Shown: in pieces, positions 36,609-46,436 of the stretch
How the letters are laid out: each line of letters begins with the position of its first letter
How positions within the stretch are numbered: position 1 is the stretch's first letter
Source of the DNA: Thalassovita mangrovi
GTDB lineage: Bacteria > Pseudomonadota > Alphaproteobacteria > Rhodobacterales > Rhodobacteraceae
Reading direction: 5' to 3'
NCBI RefSeq assembly: GCF_009857745.1
Contig: NZ_WWEN01000002.1
Location: 496,001-560,000, forward strand
DNA: 64,000 bases
The notes under the pieces: model-generated
The model's input: only the letters and a program-made list of their open reading frames with translations
What the model was told of the DNA's origin: nothing
The model's database searches: none
Translations under genes and position numbers: made by a program

Positions 36609-37907
36609 TCACTCCGCCGCCATCGCGCCGGTGCGGCCGGTTTTCTGAGCCTTGATACGGTCCTCGATTTCCTCGCGGAAATTGCGGATCAGGCCCTGGA
36701 TCGGCCAGGCCGCCGCGTCGCCAAGCGCGCAGATCGTGTGGCCTTCGACCTGCTTGGTCACGTCCCACAGCATGTCGATTTCTTCCGGCTCGGCCTCGCC
36801 CTTCACCAGGCGGTCCATGACGCGCATCATCCAGCCGGTGCCTTCGCGACAGGGCGTGCACTGGCCGCAGCTTTCGTGCTTGTAGAATTTCGACAGCCGC
36901 CAGATCGCTTTGACGATATCGGTCGACTTGTCCATCACGATCACCGCAGCGGTGCCCAGGCCCGAGCCCAGTTCGCCGCGCAGGTAATCGAAATCCATGA
37001 TCGCGTCGCGCATGTTTTCACCGCGCACGCAGGGCACCGAGGACCCGCCGGGGATCACCGCCAGCAGGTTGTCCCAGCCGCCGCGAATGCCGCCGCAATG
37101 TTTCTCGATCAGTTCCTCGAAGGAGATCGACATCGCTTCCTCGACCACGCAGGGGTTGTTGACGTGGCCCGAGATCGCGAACAGCTTGGTGCCCGCATTG
37201 TTGGGGCGGCCGAAACCGGCGAACCATTCCGGACCGCGGCGCAGGATGGTCGGCACGACGGCGATGGATTCCACGTTGTTCACCGTGGTCGGGCATCCGT
37301 AGAGGCCGGCACCGGCCGGGAACGGCGGCTTCATCCGGGGCATGCCCTTCTTGCCTTCGAGGCTTTCGATCAGCGCGGTTTCCTCGCCGCAGATATAGGC
37401 CCCTGCCCCGTGATGCAGGTACAGGTCGAAATCCCAGCCCGACCCGGCGGCGTTCTTGCCCAGCAGGCCCGCATCGTAGGCTTCGTCGATCGCGCGCTGC
37501 AGCGCTTCGCGTTCGCGGATATATTCGCCGCGGATATAGATATAGGACGCGTGCGCCCCCATCGCGAAGCTGGCGATCAGCGCGCCCTCGATCAGCGTAT
37601 GCGGATCGTGGCGCATGATTTCGCGGTCCTTGCAGGTGCCCGGTTCGGATTCGTCGGCGTTGATCACCAGGTAGGACGGGCGCCCGTCGCTTTCCTTCGG
37701 CATGAAGGACCATTTCAGACCGGTCGGGAAGCCCGCGCCGCCGCGACCGCGCAGACCGCTGGCCTTCATCTGGTCCACGATCCAGTCGCGGCCCTTCTGG
37801 ATGATGCCGGCAGTGCCGTCCCAATGTCCCCGGGCCTGTGCCCCCGCCAGAGTGCGGTCATGCATGCCGTAGATATTGGTAAAGATACGGTCTTGGTCCT
37901 TCAGCAT
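36609..37907 (-). CDS. nuoF: NADH-quinone oxidoreductase subunit F
   Basis: NADH-oxidising subunit with FMN and the N3 [4Fe-4S] cluster. The 432-residue protein shows the NADH/FMN motifs [17 protein letters not shown] and [21 protein letters not shown], the segment [19 protein letters not shown], and the cluster ligands [16 protein letters not shown] with a later cysteine in [14 protein letters not shown]. It follows the DUF5337-like gene by 6 bases. Confidence 0.97.
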   Translation of the reverse strand: MLKDQDRIFTNIYGMHDRTLAGAQARGHWDGTAGIIQKGRDWIVDQMKASGLRGRGGAGFPTGLKWSFMPKESDGRPSYLVINADESEPGTCKDREIMRHDPHTLIEGALIASFAMGAHASYIYIRGEYIREREALQRAIDEAYDAGLLGKNAAGSGWDFDLYLHHGAGAYICGEETALIESLEGKKGMPRMKPPFPAGAGLYGCPTTVNNVESIAVVPTILRRGPEWFAGFGRPNNAGTKLFAISGHVNNPCVVEEAMSISFEELIEKHCGGIRGGWDNLLAVIPGGSSVPCVRGENMRDAIMDFDYLRGELGSGLGTAAVIVMDKSTDIVKAIWRLSKFYKHESCGQCTPCREGTGWMMRVMDRLVKGEAEPEEIDMLWDVTKQVEGHTICALGDAAAWPIQGLIRNFREEIEDRIKAQKTGRTGAMAAE

Positions 37908-37913
37908 CCCGTT

Positions 37914-38138
37914 TTACCCTTTGCTATTCTGACGCGCGCGCCAGATTTGAAAAATCATCACGATGGCCAGGATGAACCCGGCCAAGGCGATCAGGTCGAA
38001 AAGCGCGCGCACCCGCTGGCTCAGTTCCAGTTGGCCACCGACAAAGGTGGCCGCGATCCAGAACAGCGCCGTCCCGGCGATCACCAGGGCGGTGATGCGG
38101 CCCTTGCGGGCCAGGGCGATATCGCGCTTGTCGCTCAC
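37914..38138 (-). CDS. DUF5337-like small membrane protein in the nuo operon
   Basis: A 74-residue protein with a basic N-terminus (SDKRDIALARKGR) and two hydrophobic helices (ALVIAGTALFWIAATFVGG and ALFDLIALAGFILAIVMIF), ending in a basic RARQNSKG. It resembles the family called DUF5337, seen between nuoE and nuoF in Rhodobacterales. Function is unknown; a membrane-arm accessory role is possible. Confidence 0.8.
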   Translation of the reverse strand: MSDKRDIALARKGRITALVIAGTALFWIAATFVGGQLELSQRVRALFDLIALAGFILAIVMIFQIWRARQNSKG

Positions 38139-38149
38139 TCAGTCCGTCC

Positions 38150-39256
38150 TCAGTACACGTCGCCCTTGTCGACGCGCTTGGAAAATTCGGTGTCTTCACC
38201 CGCCGCCAGTTTACCGGCCTGTTCGACCCATCCGTCGCGGGCGATCCGGCCCTTGAACTTCAGCCGGCTGTCGACCCAGGCAATTTCCGCCTCGGTCCAG
38301 GCCGCGATCTGGTCGAAATGATAGAAACCCAGCTCGTTCAGCGTCTGCTCCAGCTTCGGACCGACGCCCTTCAGCTTCTTCAGGTCATCCGCACCGCCTT
38401 CGCGCGCGGCCTTCAGCAGCGCGGGTTCGGCCTCGGCCACATCAGCGGTTTCCGCCGGTTTCGCGGCTTTCGGCTTCGGTGCGGCCTTGGGCTTTTCTGC
38501 CTTGGGCGCGGCGGATTTCTTCGCTGCGGGCTTCGCCGCTGCGGATTTGCCGCCCAGCCACGGGGTCAGGATCGGCACTTCGGTACCGTCGATGCGCTTC
38601 ACGGTATCGCCCAGATCGACCGCCAGCTGCGCGCTGGCGTTATACTGGGTCTTGCCGCTGTCGAATTCCTTCAGCGAGGTCAGGCCCGACTTGGGTTCCG
38701 CCGCGAAACGGCCGTTCTGCGGCCCCGGCACCGGCACCTTGCCAGCGGCCAGTTCGTCGAGGATCTCGGCGAAACGCTCGGCGGTCAGGTCTTCGTAGTA
38801 ATCCTTGCCGATCTGCACCATCGGAGCGTTGGCGCAGGCGCCCAGGCATTCCACCTCTTCCCAGGTGAATTTGCTGTCAGCCGACAGGGTGAAGGGCTTG
38901 TCGGCGATCTTGTCCTTGCAGACGTCGATCAGCTTCTCGGCGCCGCAGATCATGCACGACGTGGTGCCGCAGACCTGGACATGCGCCACCGACCCGGTCG
39001 GGGTCAGCTGGAACATGAAGTAGAAGGAAGCCACCTCGAAGGCGCGGATATTGGCCATGCCCAGCATGTCGGCGACATATTCGATCGCCGGGCGGGTCAG
39101 CCAGCCTTCCTGTTCCTGCGCCCGCCACAGCAGCGGGATGACGGCCGATTGCGCCCGGCCCTCGGGATATTTGGTGATCTGCGCCTCGGCCCATTTCTGG
39201 TTCTCGGGCGTGAAAGCGAAGCTTTCGGGCTGATCGTGATAGAGACGGCGTAGCAT
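38150..39256 (-). CDS. nuoE: NADH-quinone oxidoreductase subunit E with C-terminal helix-hairpin-helix extension
   Basis: Peripheral [2Fe-2S] subunit (cluster N1a). The cluster ligands are C96, C101, C137 and C141. The thioredoxin-like core ends near residue 190; the other 180 residues are an extension comprising a linker rich in Lys, Ala and Pro (about 235-275) and a C-terminal domain with [29 protein letters not shown], which looks like a helix-hairpin-helix module. The total of 368 residues is about twice the E. coli protein (166). Long NuoE proteins of this kind are typical of Rhodobacterales. Confidence 0.95.
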   Translation of the reverse strand: MLRRLYHDQPESFAFTPENQKWAEAQITKYPEGRAQSAVIPLLWRAQEQEGWLTRPAIEYVADMLGMANIRAFEVASFYFMFQLTPTGSVAHVQVCGTTSCMICGAEKLIDVCKDKIADKPFTLSADSKFTWEEVECLGACANAPMVQIGKDYYEDLTAERFAEILDELAAGKVPVPGPQNGRFAAEPKSGLTSLKEFDSGKTQYNASAQLAVDLGDTVKRIDGTEVPILTPWLGGKSAAAKPAAKKSAAPKAEKPKAAPKPKAAKPAETADVAEAEPALLKAAREGGADDLKKLKGVGPKLEQTLNELGFYHFDQIAAWTEAEIAWVDSRLKFKGRIARDGWVEQAGKLAAGEDTEFSKRVDKGDVY

Positions 39257-39293
39257 CAGGCACAGGCTCCAATCGTCAGTTCATTTCCACTCA

Positions 39294-40520
39294 TCACCGG
39301 TCGATCTCCCCGAACACGACGTCCATGGTGCCGATGATGGCGGCGACATCGGCCAACTGGTGGCCGGTGGCGACGTGATCCATCGCCTGCAGGTGCAGGT
39401 AACCCGGCGCGCGCAGCTTGGCGCGGTAGGGTTTGTTGGTCCCGTCGGATTTGATGTAGACGCCGAATTCGCCCTTGGGCGCCTCGACGGCGGCGTAGAC
39501 TTCGCCCTCGGGCACGTGGAAGCCTTCGGTGTAAAGCTTGAAGTGATGGATCAAGGCTTCCATCGACTGCTTCATGTCCGACCGTTTCGGCGGGGTCAGC
39601 TTGCCGCGGGCCAGAATGTCGCCCGGGGTTTCGCGCAGCTTGGCCACGGCCTGACGGATGATGCTGGTCGATTGACGCATCTCCTCCATCCGCACCAGGT
39701 AGCGGTCGAAACAGTCGCCGTTCTTGCCGACGGGGATCTGGAAGTCGAATTCATCGTAGCATTCATAGGGCTGCGCGCGGCGCAGGTCCCAGGCCAGGCC
39801 CGACCCGCGCACCATCACGCCCGAGAAGCCCCATTGCTGGATGTCTTCCTCGGTCACCACGCCAATATCGACGTTGCGCTGCTTGAAGATACGGTTTTCG
39901 GTCAGCAGCCCGTCGATATCGTCCAGGACGGCGGGGAATTCGACCGCCCATTCCTCGATATCGTCGATCAATTCGTCGGTCAGGTCCTGATGCACCCCGC
40001 CCGGGCGGAAGTAGTTCGCGTGCAGACGCGCGCCACAGGCCCGTTCGTAGAAGATCATCAGCTTCTCGCGTTCCTCGAAGCCCCACAGCGGCGGGGTCAG
40101 CGCGCCGACGTCCATCGCCTGCGTGGTCACGTTCAGCAGGTGGTTCAGCACCCGGCCAATTTCCGAAAACAGAACACGGATCAGCGACGCGCGGCGCGGC
40201 ACTTCAGTGCCGGTCAGCTTTTCGATCGCCATGCACCAGGCATGTTCCTGGTTCATCGGCGCCACGTAGTCGAGACGGTCGAGATAGGGCAGGTTCTGCA
40301 GATAGGTGCGGCTTTCCATCAGCTTCTCGGTGCCACGGTGCAGCAGGCCGATATGCGGGTCGCAGCGTTCGACGATTTCGCCGTCCAGTTCCAGCACGAG
40401 GCGCAAAACGCCGTGCGCCGCCGGGTGCTGCGGACCGAAGTTGATGTTGAAGTTGCGGATCTTCTGTTCGCCCTGCAGCGCGTCCACGCTGCCGTCGTCA
40501 AATTTGGAGCCGTCCATCAT
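39294..40520 (-). CDS. nuoD: NADH-quinone oxidoreductase subunit D
   Basis: 49-kDa subunit contributing the quinone-binding cavity. The 408-residue protein has [34 protein letters not shown], the [27 protein letters not shown] segment and the C-terminal SYLHLQ-like [36 protein letters not shown]. Two ATG codons are adjacent (40520 and 40517); the first overlaps the nuoC stop as ATGA and is chosen. Confidence 0.97.
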   Translation of the reverse strand: MMDGSKFDDGSVDALQGEQKIRNFNINFGPQHPAAHGVLRLVLELDGEIVERCDPHIGLLHRGTEKLMESRTYLQNLPYLDRLDYVAPMNQEHAWCMAIEKLTGTEVPRRASLIRVLFSEIGRVLNHLLNVTTQAMDVGALTPPLWGFEEREKLMIFYERACGARLHANYFRPGGVHQDLTDELIDDIEEWAVEFPAVLDDIDGLLTENRIFKQRNVDIGVVTEEDIQQWGFSGVMVRGSGLAWDLRRAQPYECYDEFDFQIPVGKNGDCFDRYLVRMEEMRQSTSIIRQAVAKLRETPGDILARGKLTPPKRSDMKQSMEALIHHFKLYTEGFHVPEGEVYAAVEAPKGEFGVYIKSDGTNKPYRAKLRAPGYLHLQAMDHVATGHQLADVAAIIGTMDVVFGEIDR

Positions 40521-41122
40521 TTCGCCTCCCCTTTCTCATCGCCGGGCAGGATGTAATTGGCACCTTCCCAGGGGCTCATGAAATCGAACTGGCGGTATTC
40601 CTGAACCAGCTTCACCGGCTCATAGACCACGCGCTTGAGTTCTTCGTCATAGCGCACCTCGGTGTAACCGGTGGTCGGGAAATCCTTGCGCAGCGGGTGG
40701 CCGCGGAAGCCGTAATCGGTCAGCAGCCGGCGCAGGTCCGGGTGGCCCGAGAACAGGATGCCGAACATGTCGAAGACTTCGCGCTCGAACCAGTTGGCCG
40801 AGGGGTGGATTTCCACGATCGAGGGCACCATTTCGTCTTCGCGCACCGACACCCGCAGGCGGATGCGGTGGTTCTGGTACATCGACAGGAAGTGATAGAC
40901 CACGTCGAACCGCTTGGCCCGCTCGGGGTAATCGACGGCGGTGATATCCACCAGCGAGGAAAACTTGCAGGTCTGGTCGGATTTCAGGAAGTCGACGAAA
41001 TCGACGATATTGGCCGGGGCCACGTCGATGTTCAGCTCGCCATAGGCGATGTCCCAGCCGATCACGCAATCGGGCCGTTTCAGCTCGATATGGGTGGCCA
41101 GTTCGGTCAAGGCTTCGGTCAT
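40517..41122 (-). CDS. nuoC: NADH-quinone oxidoreductase subunit C
   Basis: 30-kDa peripheral subunit of complex I. ATG 41122 is chosen for its AAGGGG upstream; the open frame extends further without conservation. The 201-residue protein has the family signature [66 protein letters not shown]. It is a separate gene, not fused to nuoD as in E. coli. Confidence 0.97.
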   Translation of the reverse strand: MTEALTELATHIELKRPDCVIGWDIAYGELNIDVAPANIVDFVDFLKSDQTCKFSSLVDITAVDYPERAKRFDVVYHFLSMYQNHRIRLRVSVREDEMVPSIVEIHPSANWFEREVFDMFGILFSGHPDLRRLLTDYGFRGHPLRKDFPTTGYTEVRYDEELKRVVYEPVKLVQEYRQFDFMSPWEGANYILPGDEKGEAK

Positions 41123-41141
41123 TACTGTCCCCTTCCCGCGA

Positions 41142-41675
41142 TCAGCGCACGATGGTGCCGGTGCGGCGGATTTTGCGTTGCAGCTGCATGATACCATACA
41201 TCAGCGCCTCGGCGGTCGGCGGGCAGCCGGGCACGTAGACGTCGACCGGCACGACGCGGTCACAGCCGCGCACCACCGAATAGCTGTAATGGTAATAGCC
41301 GCCGCCATTGGCACACGACCCCATCGAGATCACGTAGCGCGGTTCCGGCATCTGGTCGTAAACCTTGCGCAGCGCCGGGGCCATCTTGTTGGTCAGGGTG
41401 CCGGCGACGATCATCAGGTCCGACTGGCGCGGACTTGCGCGCGGCGCGGTGCCATAGCGTTCCAGGTCGTAGCGCGGCATCGAGGTGTGCATCATCTCGA
41501 CCGCGCAGCAGGCCAGGCCGAAGGTCATCCAGTGCAGCGACCCGGTACGGCCCCAGTTCACGATGTCCTCGACCGTGGTCAGCAGGAAACCCTTGTCCTG
41601 CAGTTCGCGGTTCAGTTCCTGCGTCGCCACCTCGCGGTCGAAACCGGCGGTGTTGGACCCCGTCATCACTCCCAT
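41142..41675 (-). CDS. nuoB: NADH-quinone oxidoreductase subunit B
   Basis: Carries cluster N2, the last iron-sulfur cluster before quinone. ATG 41675 is chosen because AGGGG lies 7 bases upstream; the alternative ATG 41666 overlaps the nuoA stop but has a poorly spaced site. The 177 residues include the ligand motif [25 protein letters not shown] and the final cysteine in [14 protein letters not shown]. Confidence 0.96.
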   Translation of the reverse strand: MGVMTGSNTAGFDREVATQELNRELQDKGFLLTTVEDIVNWGRTGSLHWMTFGLACCAVEMMHTSMPRYDLERYGTAPRASPRQSDLMIVAGTLTNKMAPALRKVYDQMPEPRYVISMGSCANGGGYYHYSYSVVRGCDRVVPVDVYVPGCPPTAEALMYGIMQLQRKIRRTGTIVR

Positions 41676-42031
41676 TCCAGGGCCCCTTTCTTCCACTCAT
41701 AGGCAAAGCCTGCGGTCAGCACGCCCAGGAATACCATCATCGACCAGAACCCGACGGTGGTGATGTCCTTGAAGGCCACCGCCCAGGGGAACAGCATCGC
41801 GATTTCCAGGTCGAAGATGATGAACAGGATCGACACCAGGTAGAACCGGACATCGAATTTCATCCGCGCATCGTCGAAAGCGTTGAAACCGCATTCGTAG
41901 GCCGAAACCTTTTCCGGGTCCGGATTGCGGACGGCGAGAACGACAGCGGCGAGGATCAGGACAAGGCCAAGAACGATTGCAATGGCCAGAAAGACGAGGA
42001 TGGGAAGGTATTCCCTCAGCATCTCTTCCAC
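41666..42031 (-). CDS. nuoA: NADH-quinone oxidoreductase subunit A
   Basis: Small membrane subunit of complex I and first gene of the operon. GTG at 42031 is chosen because AAAGGAG ends 5 bases before it and it gives the usual 121-residue protein opening [19 protein letters not shown]. Three hydrophobic helices are visible, with the conserved [40 protein letters not shown] loop. An upstream ATG at 42046 lacks a ribosome binding site. Confidence 0.95.
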   Translation of the reverse strand: MEEMLREYLPILVFLAIAIVLGLVLILAAVVLAVRNPDPEKVSAYECGFNAFDDARMKFDVRFYLVSILFIIFDLEIAMLFPWAVAFKDITTVGFWSMMVFLGVLTAGFAYEWKKGALEWE

Positions 42032-42385
42032 GGTGGCTCCTTTCATGCGCAAAAGGCGCAGTCAGTAGGCTGCTTCAGCTAGGCAGGGTTTACTCTTGCC
42101 CCCTGTCAGGGTCAACAGAACCAGAACATATTCAAGTTTATGCAAACGTTGCTAAAAATCCTTGTATGCAAAGGTACACGAGAGTTCGCCGTGCCGATCT
42201 GTTCCAGTAGACGGGATTTTTTTTGCTGCTGGCAACGATAATATTGTCGCGCCCGGCGCGCAGCCGATTCCGGAGAACGAAAATGTGATTCTTTTGGCGG
42301 CGGCGCGTGCTTCCCCATCAGGTGGAAAACAGCCGCCGGATGCGCGCGGGGAAAACCCCGCTGCGCAGGCCGTTCGGAAGGGCGC
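42032..42385. other. Intergenic region upstream of nuoA
   Basis: 354 bases between the nuoA start and the end of the leucine operon, relatively AT-rich in the middle, without a credible gene. It holds the nuo promoter candidate, two direct copies of TATGCAAA 26 bases apart (42139-42146 and 42165-42172), and a hairpin near the leucine operon end (GCGGGG/CCCCGC, 42346-42361, loop AAAA) that may contribute to its termination but lacks a T-run. Confidence 0.6.
42087..42115 (-). promoter_or_regulatory. Candidate sigma-70-type promoter for the nuo operon
   Basis: On the minus strand TTGACC and TAAACC are separated by 17 bases, 56 bases before the nuoA GTG. The spacer overlaps the inverted repeat CCCTG-T-CAGGG (42101-42111), a possible operator. 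The -10 match is only half of consensus. Confidence 0.4.
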
Positions 42386-43168
42386 TCAGCCCTGCCAGGC
42401 GGGTTTGCGTTTGTCGAAGAAGGCGCCGATGCCTTCGGGTGCTTCGCCGCCTTCCCAGCAGGCGGCAAGCTCGGCCGCGGTGTGCTGGATCACCTCTTCG
42501 TCGATGCGCGGCCCCAGCGTGCGCAGCAGCGCCTTGGCCCGCGCCACCGCACCCGGCGCGCAATCCAGGTAGGGGGCGATTTCGGCCTCGACGGCGGCAT
42601 CCAGGTCTTCGGGCGCGACGGATTTCGCCAGCAGCCCCAGTTCCACCGCTTCCGGCCCCTTGAAACGCCGCCCCGACATGAACACCCGGCGCGCCCGCGC
42701 CTCGCCCATCCGCGCACAGACATACGGCCCGATGGTGGCCGGGATCAGCCCCAGCCGGGTTTCGGTCAGCGCCATGGTGACTTCATCGGTGCCGATGGCG
42801 ATATCGCAGACGCTGGCCATGCCGACGCCGCCGCCAAACGCGTTGCCATGCACCCGCCCGATCAACGGCTTCGGCAGCGTGTTGAGCGCCTGCAGCATCC
42901 GGGCAAGCTTGGTCGCCTCAGCCATGCGCGTATCGCGGTCGGCCTCGAACTGCTGCCGCATCCAGCCCAGATCGCCGCCGGCGCAGAAGGTTTTGCCCTT
43001 CGCCGCCAGAACCACCACCCGCACGCTGTCATCGGCGGCCAGAGCATCGGCCCCGGCATGGATTTCCGCGATCATCTGCGCTGACATGGCGTTGTGCTTT
43101 TCCGCCCGGTCCAGCCACAGGGTGGCAACGCCGCGGGCGTCGGTTGCGATCTCGATAGTGTCGTACAT
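42386..43168 (-). CDS. liuC: Enoyl-CoA hydratase/isomerase, probable methylglutaconyl-CoA hydratase
   Basis: Likely hydrates 3-methylglutaconyl-CoA to HMG-CoA, the step between methylcrotonyl-CoA carboxylase and HMG-CoA lyase in leucine breakdown. ATG 43168 has an excellent AGGAGG 5 bases upstream. The 260-residue crotonase-fold protein shows the oxyanion-hole loops AKGKTFCAGGDLGWM and GRVHGNAFGGGVGMASVCDIAIGTD and the glutamate-bearing TETRLGLIPATIGPYV. It is the last gene of the operon. Substrate assignment relies on the neighbours. Confidence 0.88.
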   Translation of the reverse strand: MYDTIEIATDARGVATLWLDRAEKHNAMSAQMIAEIHAGADALAADDSVRVVVLAAKGKTFCAGGDLGWMRQQFEADRDTRMAEATKLARMLQALNTLPKPLIGRVHGNAFGGGVGMASVCDIAIGTDEVTMALTETRLGLIPATIGPYVCARMGEARARRVFMSGRRFKGPEAVELGLLAKSVAPEDLDAAVEAEIAPYLDCAPGAVARAKALLRTLGPRIDEEVIQHTAAELAACWEGGEAPEGIGAFFDKRKPAWQG

Positions 43169-43188
43169 CCTGTCCTCCTTCGGCCCGT

Positions 43189-43566
43189 TCAGGCCGTCCC
43201 GATCATCACATAGGCCGCCAGCGCCAGCATCACAGTGGCAATCGGCGCCCAAAACATGCGTTCCTTGCGCGACGGTGTTATCCAGTTCAGCGTACTGGTC
43301 AGCGCCGACAGGCCCACCGCGACCCAGCCCGTCCAGCGCGGCCAGAAGCCCCCGGCAAATCCCACCGCCGACAGGATCGCCAGCGCCATGAACCCCAGCA
43401 CCAGGATCGACAGCGCCGCCATCACCCGCCCGCGCGGGGGCAGCGCCCCCTTGTTCTGGCCGCCCTGGGTGTATTCACCCAGCGGCAGCCCCGCGATCAG
43501 CAGCAGCTGAAACACGATCACGCCCAGGCACAGCAGGGCGTAAAGCTGTGCCAGCAACTCCGTCAT
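43189..43566 (-). CDS. Four-helix membrane protein in the leucine operon, function unknown
   Basis: Not recognised. The 125-residue protein has four hydrophobic segments (about residues 5-27, 48-70, 76-92 and 104-122) separated by short basic loops, with GEYTQGGQNKGALPPRGR between the first two. Its ATG overlaps the HMG-CoA lyase stop by ATGA, and 20 bases separate it from the hydratase gene, so it is embedded in the pathway operon. A transport or membrane-anchoring role is conceivable but not supported by any motif. Confidence 0.75.
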   Translation of the reverse strand: MTELLAQLYALLCLGVIVFQLLLIAGLPLGEYTQGGQNKGALPPRGRVMAALSILVLGFMALAILSAVGFAGGFWPRWTGWVAVGLSALTSTLNWITPSRKERMFWAPIATVMLALAAYVMIGTA

Positions 43567-44417
43567 CCCACGCGCATCCCGCGCGCCATTTCCGCCGCGC
43601 GGGTCAATACATCGGTGTCGAGCCCAGTTTCATACCCCAGCTCGCGCAGCCGCGCATCGACCGCCTCGGTCGCCACGTTGCCCGCCGCGCCGGGCGCGTA
43701 GGGACAGCCGCCCAAACCGCCCACGGCGGCGTCGAACACCCGCAGGCCCTTTTCCAGCGACACCTCGATATTGGCCAGCGCCCGGCCCGCCGTGTCGTGG
43801 TAATGCCCCGCCAGCCGCTGCGCCGGGATCACGTTCAGCACCGCGTCGAGCATCGCCGCGATGGTTTCCGGCCTGCCCTGCCCGATCGTGTCGCCCAGGC
43901 TGATTTCATAGCAGCCCATCGCGTCCAGCGCCTCGGCCACCCGTGCCACCTGCGCCGGGTCGGTCGCCCCGTCATAAGGGCAGTCGGTCACGCAGGAGAT
44001 ATAACCGCGCACCTTGATCCCCGCCTCTTTCGCCGCATGTGCGACCGGCTCGAACCGGTCCAGGCTTTCGGCGATACTGGCGTTGATATTGGCCTTGGAA
44101 AACCCTTCCGAGGCCGAACCGAAAATCGCCACCTCGTCGGCCTTGGCCGCCAGCGCCCGTTCCAGCCCCTTCATGTTCGGGGTCAGCGCGGCGTAAGACA
44201 CGCCCGGCTTGCGGGTGATCCCCGCCAGCACCTCGGCGCTGTCGGCCATCTGCGGCACCCATTTGGGGCTGACGAAGCTGGCCACCTCGATCCGCTTGAA
44301 CCCGGCCTCGGACAGGCAATCGACCAGCGCGATCTTTTCCTCGGTGGGGATCAGCCGCTTTTCGTTCTGCAGCCCGTCGCGCGGGCCCGTTTCGAAGATT
44401 TCGACGTATTCACTCAT
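43563..44417 (-). CDS. liuE: Hydroxymethylglutaryl-CoA lyase
   Basis: Cleaves HMG-CoA to acetyl-CoA and acetoacetate, the last step of leucine degradation. The 284-residue TIM-barrel protein has the N-terminal EIFETGPRDGLQNEKR, the metal-binding ISLGDTIGQGRPE and HYHDTAGRALANI, and the catalytic cysteine loop GGLGGCPYAPGAAGNVATE. It overlaps both neighbours by ATGA. Confidence 0.95.
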   Translation of the reverse strand: MSEYVEIFETGPRDGLQNEKRLIPTEEKIALVDCLSEAGFKRIEVASFVSPKWVPQMADSAEVLAGITRKPGVSYAALTPNMKGLERALAAKADEVAIFGSASEGFSKANINASIAESLDRFEPVAHAAKEAGIKVRGYISCVTDCPYDGATDPAQVARVAEALDAMGCYEISLGDTIGQGRPETIAAMLDAVLNVIPAQRLAGHYHDTAGRALANIEVSLEKGLRVFDAAVGGLGGCPYAPGAAGNVATEAVDARLRELGYETGLDTDVLTRAAEMARGMRVG

Positions 44418-46354
44418 GCGTCTTCCTCCTCCTCCAGCCGGATCAGCGCCGCGCCTGCCTCGACCTGCGCGCCCGCTTCGGCAAGAACCTCGGCCACCAC
44501 GCCGTCGCGCGCCGCCAGCAGCGAATGTTCCATCTTCATCGCTTCCAGGATCGCCAGACGGTCACCTTCCTGCACCTGCTGCCCGGCCTCGGCAAAGACG
44601 GCCTTGACCAGCCCCGGCATCGGCGCCTCGATCACGTTGCCCGCAGCGCCGCCGCTGGCGGCGACGTCGAGCGGGTCGATGCGGGTGAAGCCCAGCCCCG
44701 CCTCGGCGAATACGGTGATCAGGTCGCCCGCCACCGACAGCCCCGGCGCCGGGATACCGTCGAGCGACCAGCGGCCCGCGATGCGTTTCGCCTCGACCGT
44801 GTCCTCGCCGATCGTCACGCTGTGATGGTCGGGGCCGTGGCTGCGGATATCGGCGTCGAACGGCTCACCGTCGAACTCCAGCGCCACGTGATGGGCCAGC
44901 GGTTCCCACAGGGTGAAGCCGGTGTCGTCGGCACCCTCCAGCAGTCCAAGCGCCGCCAGCGCCGCCAGCGCGCGGTGCTGCACGCTGGGCACCGGCGCGC
45001 CGGTCAGGCTGTCGATATCGCGGCCGATCAGCCCGGTATCGACCTCGCCTGCCGCGAAGCCCGGGTGATTGCAGAGCGCCGAGAGGAAACGCAGGTTGGT
45101 CACGGTGCCCGCCACCTCGCAACCCGCCAGCGCCGATTTCATCCGGCTGAGCGCGATGTCGCGGGTCGGGCCGAAGGTGATGATCTTGGCGATCATCGGG
45201 TCGTAGAACGGGCTGATCGTGTCGCCGGTCCGCACGCCGCTGTCGGCGCGGGCCTCGGTGGGGAATCCCAGATGCGCCAGCGTGCCGGTAGCGGGCAGGA
45301 AGCCCTTGGGCACGTCCTCGGCATAAAGCCGGGATTCGAAGCTGTGGCCGGTCAGGGTGAGCTCGTCCTGCCCTTTCGGCAGCGCCTCGCCCGCCGCGAC
45401 GCGCAATTGCCATTCGACCAGGTCGACGCCGGTGACGGCCTCGGTCACCGGGTGTTCCACCTGCAGCCGGGTGTTCATTTCCATGAACCAGAACCCGTCG
45501 GGGCGCAGCCCCTTGGACCCGTCAACGATGAATTCGATGGTGCCCGCGCCCTTGTAGTTGATCGCCTCGGCGGCGCGCACCGCCGCCTGCCCCATCGCCG
45601 CGCGCATGTCCTCGGTCATGCCGGGCGCCGGGGCTTCCTCGATCACCTTCTGGTGGCGGCGCTGCAGCGAACAGTCGCGTTCATAGAGGTGGACGGCTTC
45701 TTGGCCGTCGCCGAAAACCTGCACCTCGATATGGCGGGGTTTCTGGATGTATTTCTCGATCAGCACGTCCGGGTTGCCGAAGGCGGTCTGCGCCTCGCTG
45801 CGCGCACTGTCCAGCGCTGCCATGAAATCCTTCGGGTCCTCGACCAGCCGCATCCCCTTGCCGCCGCCGCCGGCGACCGCCTTGATCAGCACCGGGTAGC
45901 CGATGGTATCGGCCGCCCCGGACAGGTGTTCGGGGTCCTGGTTGGCACCGTGATAGCCTGGAACGACCGGCACGCCGGCCTCTTCCATCAGCGCCTTGGC
46001 GGCATCCTTCAGTCCCATCTTGCGGATCGCGTCTGCCGAAGGGCCGATGAAGGTCAAACCCGCCGCTTCGACTGCGTCGACGAAATCGGGGTTTTCCGAC
46101 AGGAAGCCGTAACCGGGATGGATCGCCTGCGCGCCGGTTTGCAGCGCGGCCTCGATGATACGGTCACCCTTGAGGTAGCTTTCGGCCGGGGCCGAGCCGC
46201 CGATATGCACCGCCTCGTCTGCGGCGGCGACATGGGCGGCGGAGGCATCGGCGTCGGAATAGACGGCAACCACCTTGACGCCCATGGCCCGGGCAGTACG
46301 CGCCACCCGGCAGGCGATTTCCCCGCGATTGGCGATCAGGATTTTGTCAAACAT
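44414..46354 (-). CDS. liuD: Methylcrotonyl-CoA carboxylase alpha subunit (biotin carboxylase plus biotin carrier)
   Basis: Carboxylates its own biotin with ATP and bicarbonate. ATG 46354 begins the conserved FDKILIANRGEIACRVARTA and has AAGGA upstream; the longer open frame upstream is not conserved. In 646 residues: a biotin carboxylase N-domain, an ATP-grasp domain with GGGGKGMRLV, FGDGQEAVHLYERDCSLQRRHQKVIEEAPAP, and FWFMEMNTRLQVEHPVTEAVTGVDLVEWQ, and a C-terminal biotin carrier with EAMKMEHSL. The 82-base gap before it contains a repeat element in antisense orientation. Confidence 0.95.
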   Translation of the reverse strand: MFDKILIANRGEIACRVARTARAMGVKVVAVYSDADASAAHVAAADEAVHIGGSAPAESYLKGDRIIEAALQTGAQAIHPGYGFLSENPDFVDAVEAAGLTFIGPSADAIRKMGLKDAAKALMEEAGVPVVPGYHGANQDPEHLSGAADTIGYPVLIKAVAGGGGKGMRLVEDPKDFMAALDSARSEAQTAFGNPDVLIEKYIQKPRHIEVQVFGDGQEAVHLYERDCSLQRRHQKVIEEAPAPGMTEDMRAAMGQAAVRAAEAINYKGAGTIEFIVDGSKGLRPDGFWFMEMNTRLQVEHPVTEAVTGVDLVEWQLRVAAGEALPKGQDELTLTGHSFESRLYAEDVPKGFLPATGTLAHLGFPTEARADSGVRTGDTISPFYDPMIAKIITFGPTRDIALSRMKSALAGCEVAGTVTNLRFLSALCNHPGFAAGEVDTGLIGRDIDSLTGAPVPSVQHRALAALAALGLLEGADDTGFTLWEPLAHHVALEFDGEPFDADIRSHGPDHHSVTIGEDTVEAKRIAGRWSLDGIPAPGLSVAGDLITVFAEAGLGFTRIDPLDVAASGGAAGNVIEAPMPGLVKAVFAEAGQQVQEGDRLAILEAMKMEHSLLAARDGVVAEVLAEAGAQVEAGAALIRLEEEEDA

Positions 46355-46383
46355 CTGTCTGGTCCTTTTGTCTTGGGTCCGGA

Positions 46384-46436
46384 CCGGGGGCTGCCTGCCC
46401 CCGGACCCCCGGGGATATTTTTGAAAAGGAGAAGGA
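46384..46436 (+). repeat. Dispersed repeat, copy 1: GC hairpin followed by ATATTTTTGAAAAG box
   Basis: A hairpin CCGGGGGC/GCCCCCGG (46384-46404, loop TGCCT) is followed by GGGGATATTTTTGAAAAGG and AGAAGG, ending directly at the mccB stop codon. A second copy with the same order of parts lies at 50901-50980 on the other strand. This copy is antisense to the operon that contains it. Confidence 0.65.

Noticed and set aside
42162-42572. 136-residue plus-strand frame upstream of nuo, overlapping the hydratase gene
   Set aside because: No ribosome binding site, no recognisable domain, and most of it is antisense to a clear crotonase-family gene.
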